Origin: Algoriphagus iocasae
GTDB taxonomy: Bacteria; Bacteroidota; Bacteroidia; Cytophagales; Cyclobacteriaceae
Length of the DNA stretch: 64,000 nucleotides
Reading direction: 5' to 3'
Assembly: GCF_014206875.1 (NCBI RefSeq)
Contig: NZ_JACIJO010000002.1
Location: 1,292,006-1,356,005, forward strand
The notes below the pieces were generated by a model, which ran no database searches, was not told the DNA's origin, and was given only the letters and a program-made list of their open reading frames with translations. Both the position numbers and the translations under genes were made by a program. This document shows, one piece after another, positions 25,611 through 34,988 of the stretch. Numbering within the stretch: the first letter of the stretch is position 1; each line of letters begins with the position of its first letter.

Positions 25611-27071
25611 TTACGATAAAATTCTTTCAATCGTAAACTTTCCATTGACCTGTCTTACTATGCCTAATGGGTTCTCGTCTTTCAGCGCATCAGGAAGTAA
25701 TGCGGATGGCATGTCCTGAAAAGCAATCGGTCTTGCAAAACGCTTGATAGCATGAGCTCCAACAGAAGTGCTTCTTGCATCAGTGGTAGATGGGTATGGT
25801 CCGCCATGTTGCATTGCATAGCCAACTTCTACACCGGTAGGAACTCCTGTGAAAAGTAATCTTCCACATTTTTCTTCCAAAAGGCTAATAAGTTCTCTTT
25901 GGTTTTTAAGTTCAGCATTGTCACCCCAAAGCGTAATGGTTAACTGACCATGAAGTTTTTTGGCAACCTCTAGTAGTTCGTTTTCATTTTCATAGACGAC
26001 CATCAAAGCAAAAGAACCGAAAACCTCAGCTTGGAATATATCATCCTCGATCCAGTCGGAAGCTTTGATTTCTGCCAAAGCAGGACTGACATTGATCAAG
26101 TGCTTGGCATCAGGAACTTTCACCCATTTTAATTCTGGTCTGGTCTGGAGATTATCCAATGCTTTATAATATGAATCCGCAATTCCTTCATGAAGCATCG
26201 GACTTGAAGGAGCTGTTTGCAATGCTTCAGAAACTGCACTTTCAAAATTTGCTGCCAAATGCCTAGGCACGAAAATCAAACCCGGATTGGTACAAAACTG
26301 GCCGGAACCTAAAGTAAGCGAACTCACATAGCTTTGTGCCAAAGGAACCAATTCATTGCTTAAACGCCCTTGAAAAGCAAATACAGGATTTACTGAGCCC
26401 ATTTCTGCATATACTGGAATAGGTTCTTTTCGGTCATTTGCAATGTTGAAAAGAGACTTACCTGCACCAAATGATCCTGTAAACGCCACCGCTTTTGCTA
26501 AAGGATGTTTGACAAGGTCCTGACCCATTTTTACCCCGCCTTCTACATGCGTGAAAACTCCAGCTGGAATTCCACATTTTTCTGCTGCCTGAGAAATACA
26601 TTCTCCGACAAATTTGGAAGTGTCAGGATGAGCAGGGTGTCCTTTATAAATTACTGGGCATCCTGCTGCCAAAGCAGAAATCGTATCTCCACCTGCCGTA
26701 GAAAACGCCAATGGGAAATTGCTGGCACCGAAAACTACTACTGGTCCGATAGGAATCAGCATTCTTCGGATATCTGCCTTTGGAAGGGGAGTTCGAGTAG
26801 GATCTGCAGGATCAATAGTTGCTTCTACCCAACTTCCGTCTCGAACCTGAGAAGCAAAAAGTTTGATTTGACCTGTTGTTCTGCCTAGTTCTCCATTGAT
26901 TCTGCCTTCTGGCAAATTGGATTCCCTACCAGCCATTAGGACAATGGCGCTTCTGTTTTCTTCCAGGATTTCTGCAATCTTTTCAAGGAATTCAGCTTTT
27001 TTATCAGCTGAAATAGATTTGTAGGTTAGAAATGCTTCTTGGGCTGCTGAAAATATTGTATCGAGATTCAT
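25611..27071 (-). CDS. Alpha-ketoglutaric semialdehyde dehydrogenase (aldehyde dehydrogenase family)
   Basis: A 486-residue NAD(P)+-dependent aldehyde dehydrogenase. Motifs are VVVFGASNFPLAFSTAGGD (Asn118 in the active site), AFTGSFGAGKSLF for cofactor binding, YAEMGSVNPVF with Glu223 and GSGQFCTNPG with nucleophile Cys260. It resembles the 2,5-dioxovalerate dehydrogenase subgroup. In this cluster it would oxidise alpha-ketoglutaric semialdehyde to 2-oxoglutarate, the last step that links hydroxyproline to the TCA cycle. The same reaction ends several pentose and uronate routes, so the call rests partly on context. Confidence 0.9.
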   Translation of the reverse strand: MNLDTIFSAAQEAFLTYKSISADKKAEFLEKIAEILEENRSAIVLMAGRESNLPEGRINGELGRTTGQIKLFASQVRDGSWVEATIDPADPTRTPLPKADIRRMLIPIGPVVVFGASNFPLAFSTAGGDTISALAAGCPVIYKGHPAHPDTSKFVGECISQAAEKCGIPAGVFTHVEGGVKMGQDLVKHPLAKAVAFTGSFGAGKSLFNIANDRKEPIPVYAEMGSVNPVFAFQGRLSNELVPLAQSYVSSLTLGSGQFCTNPGLIFVPRHLAANFESAVSEALQTAPSSPMLHEGIADSYYKALDNLQTRPELKWVKVPDAKHLINVSPALAEIKASDWIEDDIFQAEVFGSFALMVVYENENELLEVAKKLHGQLTITLWGDNAELKNQRELISLLEEKCGRLLFTGVPTGVEVGYAMQHGGPYPSTTDARSTSVGAHAIKRFARPIAFQDMPSALLPDALKDENPLGIVRQVNGKFTIERILS

Positions 27072-27180
27072 AAATAGGTTGTAATAGATGAGAAAATTTG
27101 AGCTTTTGAAAAGCCAGAGCTTAAGTTACAATTTTTGTCTCTTAGCCCTGACATTTCCCGAAAGGGATTGCTAAAACCAA

Positions 27181-28071
27181 TTAAAGTTTTGGTCTTTTTG
27201 CAATTCCTTCTTTGATAATTTTCTCAATTCTTTCTCTTTCTTCACCTATTAAAGTCAATCTTGGTGCGCGGACATGCTCAGAACCGATTCCGCAATGAGT
27301 TTCTGCCAGCTTGATGTATTGAACCAATTTTGGATGAATGTCCAACTCCAAAAGAGGTAAGAACCAACGGTAGATTTCTCTAGCTTCCTCAATTTTGCCT
27401 TCATTGACCAAATTGAAAATGGTAACAGTCTCCTTTGGGAAAGCACAAACCAAACCAGCAACCCATCCTACTGCACCCATCAGCAATTCTTCCATGGCTA
27501 AAGTATCCACACCACATAGCAATTGGTATCGATCGCCGAATCTGTTGATCATTCTGGTTACATTAGAAATATCACGGGTAGATTCTTTGATTGCCTGGAT
27601 ATTTTCACACTCGGTAAGCTCCGCAAACATTTCGATTGTCACCAAGGTCTTGTAATCAACCGGGTTGTTATAAATCATGATTGGCAAATCCGTACTGTCG
27701 GCCACTGTTTTGAAATAAGTAACTACCTCACGCCCATCTGCTGAATACCTCATTGGAGGTAGCATCATCAATCCTGAAGCACCTAATTCTTTGGCTTTTG
27801 CAGCCCAGAAGAGTGCATCTTGAGTAGCTCCTTCCGCGATATTCAGAATTACCGGAACTTTTCCAGCTACATAGTCTACAGTTTCCTTTGTCAAAGTGAT
27901 TTTTTCTTCCTGACTCAAGACAGAGCTTTCGCCTAGAGTACCGCCTAGGATAATTCCATGGACTCCAGATTCCAGTTGAAAATCAATGTTCTTAAAAAAT
28001 AAATCCATATCCAGACTACCGTCTGCATGGAATTTGGTTGTTACCGCAGGGAATACGCCTTTCCAGTTCAT
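27181..28071 (-). CDS. Pyrroline-4-hydroxy-2-carboxylate deaminase-like DapA-family protein
   Basis: A 296-residue class-I aldolase-fold protein of the dihydrodipicolinate synthase/N-acetylneuraminate lyase family. Schiff-base Lys162 is in IQAIKESTRD and the catalytic tyrosine is in IMIYNNPVDY (Tyr134); GGTLGESSVLSQEEK is the substrate-carboxylate loop. In hydroxyproline clusters a DapA-like member deaminates pyrroline-4-hydroxy-2-carboxylate to alpha-ketoglutaric semialdehyde, and all other steps are adjacent here. It is the first gene of the minus-strand operon, divergent from an AraC regulator 131 bases away. True DHDPS is less likely in this setting. Confidence 0.86.
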   Translation of the reverse strand: MNWKGVFPAVTTKFHADGSLDMDLFFKNIDFQLESGVHGIILGGTLGESSVLSQEEKITLTKETVDYVAGKVPVILNIAEGATQDALFWAAKAKELGASGLMMLPPMRYSADGREVVTYFKTVADSTDLPIMIYNNPVDYKTLVTIEMFAELTECENIQAIKESTRDISNVTRMINRFGDRYQLLCGVDTLAMEELLMGAVGWVAGLVCAFPKETVTIFNLVNEGKIEEAREIYRWFLPLLELDIHPKLVQYIKLAETHCGIGSEHVRAPRLTLIGEERERIEKIIKEGIAKRPKL

Positions 28072-28202
28072 ATCGTTTTTGTTTCAAAATTAGCGGGTTA
28101 TGAAATAAGTTTCGAACCCAGGATTAGTAAAAAGTGGTTCTATATTGATTAAATAAATTTAAAATTATTAAGATTGTGGTAATTTAATACCATTCAAGAA
28201 GT

Positions 28203-29069
28203 ATGAGTAAAGTAATTTCATTTCAAATTCCCAAAACAGGAAAGAACTTCGTCCAGTACCAAGAAGATCGAGGAAAGCATTTTTACAATAATCTCCACCA
28301 GCATCCACAGTGTCAATTGACAGTTATTTTGGAAGGTAGAGGACAGCTTCTTGTAGGGGATTACGTGGGTAGATTTCAATCGGGCGATGTGTTCCTTTTA
28401 GGTGAAAGTATCCCGCATGTTTTTAGAAGTGATGCTGAATACTTTGAGGAGGGGAATAATTTAACGATTGCAGGCAATACAATCTTTTTTGATTTTCAGG
28501 CATTTGGTAGATCAATACACGAAGTGGACGAGTTTCGGGAATTGATCCATTTAAATGAACAGATCAACGGCTGCTTTAAAATTGAAGGAAAGACGAAAGA
28601 ACGAATTCTTGAATTGTTTCAGGATTTCCCATCACTTTCTGCTTTGACAAAGTTCCAGCGTGCTCTCCATATGCTTTCAATTTTGGAAATTGGATCAGAT
28701 GAGGTGATTTCCCTTAACAGAATACCTGTTTTGAGATCGCTCTCTGAGAGGGATGGTAAAAGGATGGATCAGGTAATGCGATTTATTCTTGAAAACAGCG
28801 CAAGACCTATTTCACTCGATGAGGTAGCGGAACAGGCATATATGAGCAAAGAGGCTTTTTGCCGATTTTTTAAATTGAGGACCAGAAAGACTTTTACGCA
28901 ATATCTTCAGGAACTGAGGATTACTGAGGCCAAAAAGCTTTTGCTGGAAACAGATCTAGGAATCGCCCAAGTTTCCTATCAGGTGGGCTTTCAGACCTTA
29001 TCCCATTTTAATAAGACATTCAAAAGCATGACTAATCAGACTCCAAAGTCATGGAAAAAATTGAACTAA
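28203..29069 (+). CDS. AraC-family regulator (cupin + HTH) of the hydroxyproline genes
   Basis: A 288-residue protein. The N-terminal cupin sensor contains FYNNLHQHPQCQLTVILEGRG and FQSGDVFLLGESIPHVF. The C-terminal AraC double helix-turn-helix contains ISLDEVAEQAYMSKEAFCRFFK, TFTQYLQELRITEAKKLLLE and IAQVSYQVGFQTLSHFNKTFK. It is divergent from the first gene of the hydroxyproline operon and is its likely regulator. A small inverted repeat TGGTA/TACCA at 28177-28192, just before its ATG, could be an operator; that is weak. The inducer may be hydroxyproline or a pathway intermediate (inference). Confidence 0.88.
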   Translation: MSKVISFQIPKTGKNFVQYQEDRGKHFYNNLHQHPQCQLTVILEGRGQLLVGDYVGRFQSGDVFLLGESIPHVFRSDAEYFEEGNNLTIAGNTIFFDFQAFGRSIHEVDEFRELIHLNEQINGCFKIEGKTKERILELFQDFPSLSALTKFQRALHMLSILEIGSDEVISLNRIPVLRSLSERDGKRMDQVMRFILENSARPISLDEVAEQAYMSKEAFCRFFKLRTRKTFTQYLQELRITEAKKLLLETDLGIAQVSYQVGFQTLSHFNKTFKSMTNQTPKSWKKLN

Positions 29070-29280
29070 AGCCAGATAAAGGGGAGGGAATTCCCCGTTT
29101 TAGGGTATGTAAATTGCATTATTTTTAAAAATGAATTCTTTGTTATCATCTGTCAATATAGGGTTTTATTGAGTTAAATAATTGAAAATCAATTATTTAA
29201 ATTTTTTTATTTCTGGTTTGTTTTGAGGGAAGTCAAATGAGGCATTCGCTTTGGCTTTCTTAAGCAAAAATAAACCAACT

Positions 29281-29826
29281 ATGAAAAAGCTAATTTTATC
29301 TCTGTCACTGCTGCTTGCAGGTTTGGCAGTTCAAGCACAAGAAGTAAGAGAACTGGACGAAATTAATGAAGATAACTCCTGGTTGAAATTAGGAATCAAT
29401 CTTGGAGCTCCTGTAGGAGATGTTGGAAACTATTCCTCATTTGCTTTGGGACTAGATGTTGCCGCCCAGTTTATGCGTACCGATAATTTCGGATTGGGAA
29501 TCGCAACAGGTTATACCAAATACTTTGAAAAATCCGATGCACCTGCATTTGATGGATTGAATGACGGTTTCGGAGCTATTCCATTGGGTCTGATGTTCAG
29601 ATATTATCCACAACCATCAGGAATTTTTGTAGGAACAGATGTCGGCTATACATTCTTAACCGATGTAAATTCCGCTGATGGCGGTGCTTATATCAGACCA
29701 CAAGTCGGCTATCATAATTATAACTGGAACATTTTCGGGTATTATAATCAGGTTTTCAGAGCCGATCCGGCGATCGATGTACAGAGCATTGGTGTCGCTG
29801 TGACCTATAATATTCGATTTAAATAA
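29281..29826 (+). CDS. Small outer-membrane beta-barrel protein
   Basis: The ATG at 29281 opens a standard signal peptide (MKKLILSLSLLLAGLAVQAQ); an in-frame TTG at 29251 would only add a charged leader. The mature part of about 160 residues alternates polar and hydrophobic residues and has barrel-like turns: FALGLDVAAQFMRTDNFGLGI, IPLGLMFRYYPQPSG and YIRPQVGYHNYNWNIFGYYN. It ends SIGVAVTYNIRFK with a terminal hydrophobic strand. It has the look of a porin-family or OmpW-like 8-strand barrel of unknown function. The 69-residue membrane protein follows 21 bases later. Confidence 0.75.
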   Translation: MKKLILSLSLLLAGLAVQAQEVRELDEINEDNSWLKLGINLGAPVGDVGNYSSFALGLDVAAQFMRTDNFGLGIATGYTKYFEKSDAPAFDGLNDGFGAIPLGLMFRYYPQPSGIFVGTDVGYTFLTDVNSADGGAYIRPQVGYHNYNWNIFGYYNQVFRADPAIDVQSIGVAVTYNIRFK

Positions 29827-29847
29827 TAAACTAAAACCATTTCAACC

Positions 29848-30057
29848 ATGAAAAATCAAGTAATTAAGTACACGCAAAATTTATTGTTGTTTTTTCTTGC
29901 CATGACTGCAAGCATTGCAACTTATGCACAAGATGGAGGGCTTGACATCGATGTGAATATCGGAGAGCCTGAATGGTATCAGCAAACTTGGGTATGGGTA
30001 GTAGGTGCAGCGATTTTCGTTTTAATCTTAGTCGCGCTACTCAGGAAGAAAAAATAG
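29848..30057 (+). CDS. Small signal-peptide/single-TM protein of unknown function
   Basis: A 69-residue protein. A hydrophobic leader (about 10-27, ending TYAQ) looks like a signal peptide. A short acidic stretch (GGLDIDVNIGEPEWYQQ) follows, then a C-terminal transmembrane helix (WVWVVGAAIFVLILVALL) and a basic tail RKKK. It would be an inner-membrane protein with a tiny periplasmic segment. I do not recognise a family with certainty; short proteins of this build are common in Cytophagales and Flavobacteriia. It is cotranscribed with the barrel gene and ends at a strong terminator. Confidence 0.75.
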   Translation: MKNQVIKYTQNLLLFFLAMTASIATYAQDGGLDIDVNIGEPEWYQQTWVWVVGAAIFVLILVALLRKKK

Positions 30058-30060
30058 AAA

Positions 30061-30098
30061 AAAAAGGTCGTTTCATATTTGAAACGACCTTTTTTTTA
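30061..30098. terminator. Bidirectional terminator between the small membrane protein and the ABC/M1 gene
   Basis: GGTCGTTTC (30066-30074) pairs with GAAACGACC (30081-30089) around a 6-base loop, with A-runs before and eight T after. It overlaps the stop codon of the minus-strand gene by three bases. Confidence 0.92.
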
Positions 30099-33000
30099 TA
30101 AAATATCTACACTTATTGTATTGTCATCAGGAATTCGATCAATCAATTTATTGTAAGGATCGATTCCTGCTTTTGCCGGTTCTCCTTTGACCCGAATCGT
30201 GATGGATGTTTCACCGGGCTTCAGCTTGTATTTCTGAACAAATAGGGGATTTACCCTGTCTTTACCGTTTTCATCCTGATCATCTGCCGCAAAAACCCCG
30301 ACGTCTATGTAATCGCCATCGTAGTTAGCATTTGACTCTTCACCGGCTGGAGTGGCGTAGAGTTTTTGGGATCTCAGTTTTAGTGTGACATCATATTCTC
30401 CATCAGATACTTTTTTTGCGGTGACCTCTTCAGCTTTGTTGTCATACAGTGTGATTTTATTCCAAGTATCATCCAGATAATACTTTAAGCTGTCCGGAGT
30501 ATAAGCTTCCAAATGTCGATAAAGATCCGAACTGCCAGGAAATGGAGGAGCTGTTCTTAATCCAAACTCTGCATTGAAATTATATAAAGCACTGTCGATG
30601 GCTTCCTCTCCTATCAAATCCCTCAAGCCATAAAGAATCAAACTTCCTTTATTATACCATTGATAAGCTCGATTACAATTGATGAATACATTCTCTTTCT
30701 TGCTTTCATTAGATCGGCCACGTAGGTAATCATCAAGTTCATCCTTTAAGAATCGTTTCATATTTTCTTTCCCATATCTTCTCTCGGAGAGAATCAACGC
30801 CGAGAATTCTGCCAATGCTTCCGAGGTCAAATTTGCACCCCTAGTATAATTCGGAGTAATTTGATGCCCCCACCATTGGTGAGCCAGTTCATGGGCAGTG
30901 ACGTAATAAACATAGTCAAAACTATTTGGATCGGAAAAATCCGCAACCCAGCCAAAGCTTTCTGCAAAAGGTACCGTGTTCGGAAAAGACTGAGCAAACC
31001 CAGCATAGCGAGGGAATTCTAAAATTCTCATTTGCCTAAACTGGAAAGGTCCATAAGTCTCAGAGAAATAGGTCAAACCATCTTTGTAAGACTGGACAAA
31101 CCGATCCAGATTATATTCGTGACCCTTTTGGTAATAAATTTCAATGTCAATTTCCTGACCACTAGGCAATGAAGTTTTGTCTCTTAATACTTCATAATCT
31201 GCCGAAAGAACAGAGAAAAATGATTGAATTGGGGTGTCTTGAATGTAATGAAAATACCTTCTGTCACCTTCAGTCCATTCTTTTTGCAGGTATCCCGGTG
31301 CAATCGCTATTTGACTAGGGATGGTACTGACAGTCGCTTCGAATTGGATTAAATCTGCTTCATCAGAGAATAACAACGTGTTTCTTCCATAAGGATCATC
31401 ATGTGGAGGAAGGTCGTCTGGTTTTTCGGGCAGGTCATGTTCCCGACGCTTTTCATCACTGCTGATTTCATTTTGTGCTGAATAACCGATATCAGGCATT
31501 CCGCCAGCAATGAAACTTCCGTTGTAAACAAGCTCACGTCCGAATCCGGAATTTGGGAATCCCTGGTTGATCACATTACTTTTGATCACTAAATCAATGG
31601 TATCTCCTGGCATTAGAGTTTGCGGTAAAGCAGTGATTCTATACCATTCTCTATCTGGTTTTTTTCCGAAAATCTGGAATTTAAAAGGTTCATTTACCAA
31701 TGGATATCGATAGGGAAGTTCAGAACCTTGATATAAAATTTCAAAATCAGTTAAACTGGTGCTGTTGAAATGAATCGAATCAATCGGTTCCTGAGTCTTA
31801 TTGACCAATTGAACTTCGGCTTCAAAATAAGCATCCCGGTCCATTGGAAATAAGTCCGCTTTTAAATTGACTTTGGTGATTTTTGGTTGTGGAATGAATT
31901 CATACTTTTTGAGTGTTTTTTCATAGTTCACCTGGCGCAATTCTGTTTCATCAGAGGTTGCAAAATTGTTTTCATACACCACTGTATGGTAAATGAATCC
32001 AGCGCAGGCAAGTCCGATGACTAGGAAGACATAAGATGCCAAAGCCGTTTTCTGACCAAGATTCTTTTTGGCAGTTTTGAATCTGCTGAGAGCAGAATTA
32101 TCCGTTCCTCTGCTATAAAAAATACTGAAGAATAGGATAAGAAATAAGCCAATGGCTGTCCAGTAAAGGTTAAACCAGAACAGAGGTTCGCCAAAATGCC
32201 CTAACCCATTCATATCACTCCATCGATAGCCCGGCTTATAGGAGAAGAAGAAAAGGTTGAAATTATAGCCTGCAAAATCCCTTAAAACTATTATCAAAAC
32301 CCAGATTCCTATTGCAGCGGCATGACCTGCAAATTTGTTGTTTACAAAAAGGTGAACAGCAAAGACCAACATCACCATTTGGAGGTAATCTGGAAGAGAG
32401 ATCAGGTAACTGTCTACCAGATATACTCCTAGATCATAATTGAAATAGCCTTTCAAAGTTTGAATAATGATACCTACGATAATCGGAAGGGTAGTCAAAA
32501 TAAGACAGATAAATGCCATTCCGGAAAATTTTGAGGCAATCACTGTTCCATCTTTTACCGGGAATGTGTCATTAATAACTGAATAGCCAGATGCTTTGTC
32601 CCGGTGTAATGTTTCTCCAGTGAAGAAAACTAGAATGATGAAGACAAAGATGTTGTAATCAAAAGTCTTGTACTCCATCAAAAATGAAGTCGAGGGGAAA
32701 TTTGGGACAGAATAAAGTGTATTTCCTATCCAAAAATCCAAAATCAAAAAGACCATTCCCCCCAATAAAATGGATCGGAAATACACGTCCTTCACAATGT
32801 TTTGAACCTCGATTTTTGTCAAAGTCTTAAAACTGCTCCACTGGTAGTTTCCGGCAAAATTTGCTTTTGCGATGATAGTAGTAAGACTTGGAGCAGGACC
32901 AGTTTCTTCCGCTTTTTTAGACTTTTTCTGATCTGTTCTGAAGAAATATGCAAAACTAAAACGGAAATAAGCAGCCAAGAAAAATATCAAACCTATACCA

Positions 33001-33740
33001 GACCAAAGTAATCTGTTACCTAATAGATTTCCAGTAAGCGGAAGAATGAAATTATTTTGTTCGAAAGGTGTCAGATATCGGGTTTGATAATCAAATGTGT
33101 TAAGTCCAAATGGATCTAGGAGTTGTACCAGATCTTTATTTTCAATATCGCTAGCTAGAAAATTTGCCAGTAAATAGGCTATAAATACAACAATGCCTCC
33201 AGAATAAATGGATTTGATGTTTCTGGTAAAGACAATCAAAGCAAAAAACAGCGTTGCCGCAAACCATAAATTAGGAAGCGTAAGCGTCAGCCAAGGCTGT
33301 AAATAATTCATCAAGTGATTTGGGCCATATCGAAGCGCGTCGGTGCCAAAAGTAGGGCCGAGGAGGCTACCAAGATAAATTCCTATAATGCTTCCGAAAG
33401 AAATGAAAAGCAAAGTGACAAAGGAACCCCAAAATCTTCCCATAAAGTAGGCGAATTTGGAAATGGGGTAACTGAATAGGAATGTCCCTGTTTTATGTTC
33501 CAAGTCTCTATAAAGTGGCACTCCCATAACAGCAGAGGCTAGGAGAATCCCAAACAAGGAGATCAAAAGTTGAAGGTTTGCGATCACAATAGGAGCATTG
33601 TGATACACTTTTTCGGAAGCTGGAGTATTTCCAAAACCAATTAACAGCATTGCTACGACGAGCAATAGTCCAAAGTAGATATAGGTGGCCGGGCGACTAA
33701 ACCGGTATCTCAATTCGAAAATGAAAATGTCCAAAAACAT
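30096..33740 (-). CDS. ABC-2 type permease fused to M1-family zinc peptidase domain
   Basis: A 1214-residue protein. Residues 1 to about 580 contain a dozen or so hydrophobic segments in two ABC-2 permease-like blocks, the first starting FELRYRFSRPATYIYFGLLL. A periplasmic domain follows, with beta-rich sequence from about 620 and a gluzincin core: HELAHQWWGH (His950, Glu951, His954) and a third ligand Glu974 in LTSEALAEFS. The spacing to Glu974 is 19 residues, as in other members of this fused family, and the GAMEN exopeptidase motif of classical M1 aminopeptidases is not seen. The ABC ATPase lies nine bases upstream and should energise it. The cargo is unknown. Confidence 0.9.
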   Translation of the reverse strand: MFLDIFIFELRYRFSRPATYIYFGLLLVVAMLLIGFGNTPASEKVYHNAPIVIANLQLLISLFGILLASAVMGVPLYRDLEHKTGTFLFSYPISKFAYFMGRFWGSFVTLLFISFGSIIGIYLGSLLGPTFGTDALRYGPNHLMNYLQPWLTLTLPNLWFAATLFFALIVFTRNIKSIYSGGIVVFIAYLLANFLASDIENKDLVQLLDPFGLNTFDYQTRYLTPFEQNNFILPLTGNLLGNRLLWSGIGLIFFLAAYFRFSFAYFFRTDQKKSKKAEETGPAPSLTTIIAKANFAGNYQWSSFKTLTKIEVQNIVKDVYFRSILLGGMVFLILDFWIGNTLYSVPNFPSTSFLMEYKTFDYNIFVFIILVFFTGETLHRDKASGYSVINDTFPVKDGTVIASKFSGMAFICLILTTLPIIVGIIIQTLKGYFNYDLGVYLVDSYLISLPDYLQMVMLVFAVHLFVNNKFAGHAAAIGIWVLIIVLRDFAGYNFNLFFFSYKPGYRWSDMNGLGHFGEPLFWFNLYWTAIGLFLILFFSIFYSRGTDNSALSRFKTAKKNLGQKTALASYVFLVIGLACAGFIYHTVVYENNFATSDETELRQVNYEKTLKKYEFIPQPKITKVNLKADLFPMDRDAYFEAEVQLVNKTQEPIDSIHFNSTSLTDFEILYQGSELPYRYPLVNEPFKFQIFGKKPDREWYRITALPQTLMPGDTIDLVIKSNVINQGFPNSGFGRELVYNGSFIAGGMPDIGYSAQNEISSDEKRREHDLPEKPDDLPPHDDPYGRNTLLFSDEADLIQFEATVSTIPSQIAIAPGYLQKEWTEGDRRYFHYIQDTPIQSFFSVLSADYEVLRDKTSLPSGQEIDIEIYYQKGHEYNLDRFVQSYKDGLTYFSETYGPFQFRQMRILEFPRYAGFAQSFPNTVPFAESFGWVADFSDPNSFDYVYYVTAHELAHQWWGHQITPNYTRGANLTSEALAEFSALILSERRYGKENMKRFLKDELDDYLRGRSNESKKENVFINCNRAYQWYNKGSLILYGLRDLIGEEAIDSALYNFNAEFGLRTAPPFPGSSDLYRHLEAYTPDSLKYYLDDTWNKITLYDNKAEEVTAKKVSDGEYDVTLKLRSQKLYATPAGEESNANYDGDYIDVGVFAADDQDENGKDRVNPLFVQKYKLKPGETSITIRVKGEPAKAGIDPYNKLIDRIPDDNTISVDIL

Positions 33741-33749
33741 ATCTGCTCT

Positions 33750-34637
33750 TTAGATAGTAATGGGATCTACTTTTTTTGAAATGTAGCTGAAATAGACATC
33801 TTCCAGATCAGCAGGAACTGGGACGAAACCATTTCCAGGATCAGTTTCGCTTTCTATTCGGAGGCTGAGTTTTCCTTCTATCAGTTTCGTAGAAATCAGA
33901 TTATAATCACTTCGATAAGATTCCAGGTCTCCTTTGTCAATGGATTTTTGGTAGATTCTTCCTTGGACAGTTGCAATTCCATCCTTGGGTTTTCCTTGCA
34001 TTAGCACTTCACCTTTGCAAATGATCGCCATATTGGAGCAAAGCGTATTCACGTCTTCCACAATATGCGTCGAAAGAATCACGATGGTGTTTTCTCCGAT
34101 TTCAGAAAGCAAGTTGTAGAATCGGTTTCTTTCCGAAGGATCCAAACCTGCCGTAGGTTCGTCCACAATGATCAATGAAGGATTCCCCACCAAAGCCTGA
34201 GCGATTCCAAAACGCTGTCTCATTCCTCCAGAGTAAGTTCCCAAACCCTTTTTTCTGTCCTTATATAAATTGACTTTCTGAAGTAAGCTTTCTACCAGTA
34301 TTTTACGGTCTGATTTATTCCCAATTCCTTTCATCTGGGCAATATGATCGAGCATCACTTCAGCACTGATTCTAGGGTATAGCCCAAAATCTTGAGGTAA
34401 ATAACCCAGCTTTTCTCTGACGGATTGTTTGTCCTCCAGCACATTGATCTCATCCAGCATAATACTACCGCTGTCTGCATCCTGAAGGGTTGAAATAGTT
34501 CTCATCAAAGTGGATTTTCCGGCTCCATTTGGACCAAGGAGGCCAAACATTCCCTGTGGAATTTCCAAGGAAATGTCATTCAAAGCCTGAACTCCATTAG
34601 GATAGGTCTTTGAAAGGTTCTTAATGCTTAAAATCAT
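33750..34637 (-). CDS. ABC transporter ATP-binding protein
   Basis: A 295-residue ABC ATPase. Walker A is GLLGPNGAGKSTLMRTI, the Q-loop region is LGYLPQDFGLYPRISAEVML, the signature is LGTYSGGMRQRFGIA, Walker B is SLIIVDEPTAGLDP, and the switch histidine is in ILSTHIVEDV. The C-terminal 70 residues (VQGRIYQKSIDKGDLESY and on) are the accessory domain usual in ABC-2 export systems. It is the partner of the permease/M1 fusion nine bases downstream. It is divergent from the DUF885 gene across a 351-base gap. Confidence 0.93.
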   Translation of the reverse strand: MILSIKNLSKTYPNGVQALNDISLEIPQGMFGLLGPNGAGKSTLMRTISTLQDADSGSIMLDEINVLEDKQSVREKLGYLPQDFGLYPRISAEVMLDHIAQMKGIGNKSDRKILVESLLQKVNLYKDRKKGLGTYSGGMRQRFGIAQALVGNPSLIIVDEPTAGLDPSERNRFYNLLSEIGENTIVILSTHIVEDVNTLCSNMAIICKGEVLMQGKPKDGIATVQGRIYQKSIDKGDLESYRSDYNLISTKLIEGKLSLRIESETDPGNGFVPVPADLEDVYFSYISKKVDPITI

Positions 34638-34988
34638 ATTAAAGTGTGGTTAGTAGTGATATTTTAAAGAATAGAAAAATTAAAGAGTTTGGTGTGAATT
34701 GATTGGTATTTGAATATAAGGAATTGTTTTTAAAAGAGTTATAAAGGTATTTAGAGTTACTTGTAACTATTAGATGCATATGGGAACTACATAGTTGCAT
34801 AGGACAATCATGTTTTTCTAGAAAAGGGGAATTATAAATGTCCAGTTGAAAGCTTGACTGAAAAATGGTGTCAGATGAGAATTGAGCTGCTAAACATTCT
34901 AAAACAGTAAATCTCTCGCTCATAAAAAAACTGGATAGATTCACTCCAAAAGCTTTAAATTAATCCTCTTACTTAGCCACCATCAACC
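34638..34988. other. Divergent intergenic region, no gene seen
   Basis: AT-rich spacer between the ABC ATPase (-) and the DUF885 gene (+). It should hold both promoters, but I could not fix clear -33/-7 pairs. An open minus-strand frame through it has biased, non-protein-like composition and no homology I recognise. Confidence 0.5.

Noticed and set aside
34639..34944. Open frame on the minus strand, 101 codons, between divergent genes
   Set aside because: Ser/Phe/Asn-rich sequence typical of translated AT-rich spacer. It would begin inside the probable promoter region of the DUF885 gene.
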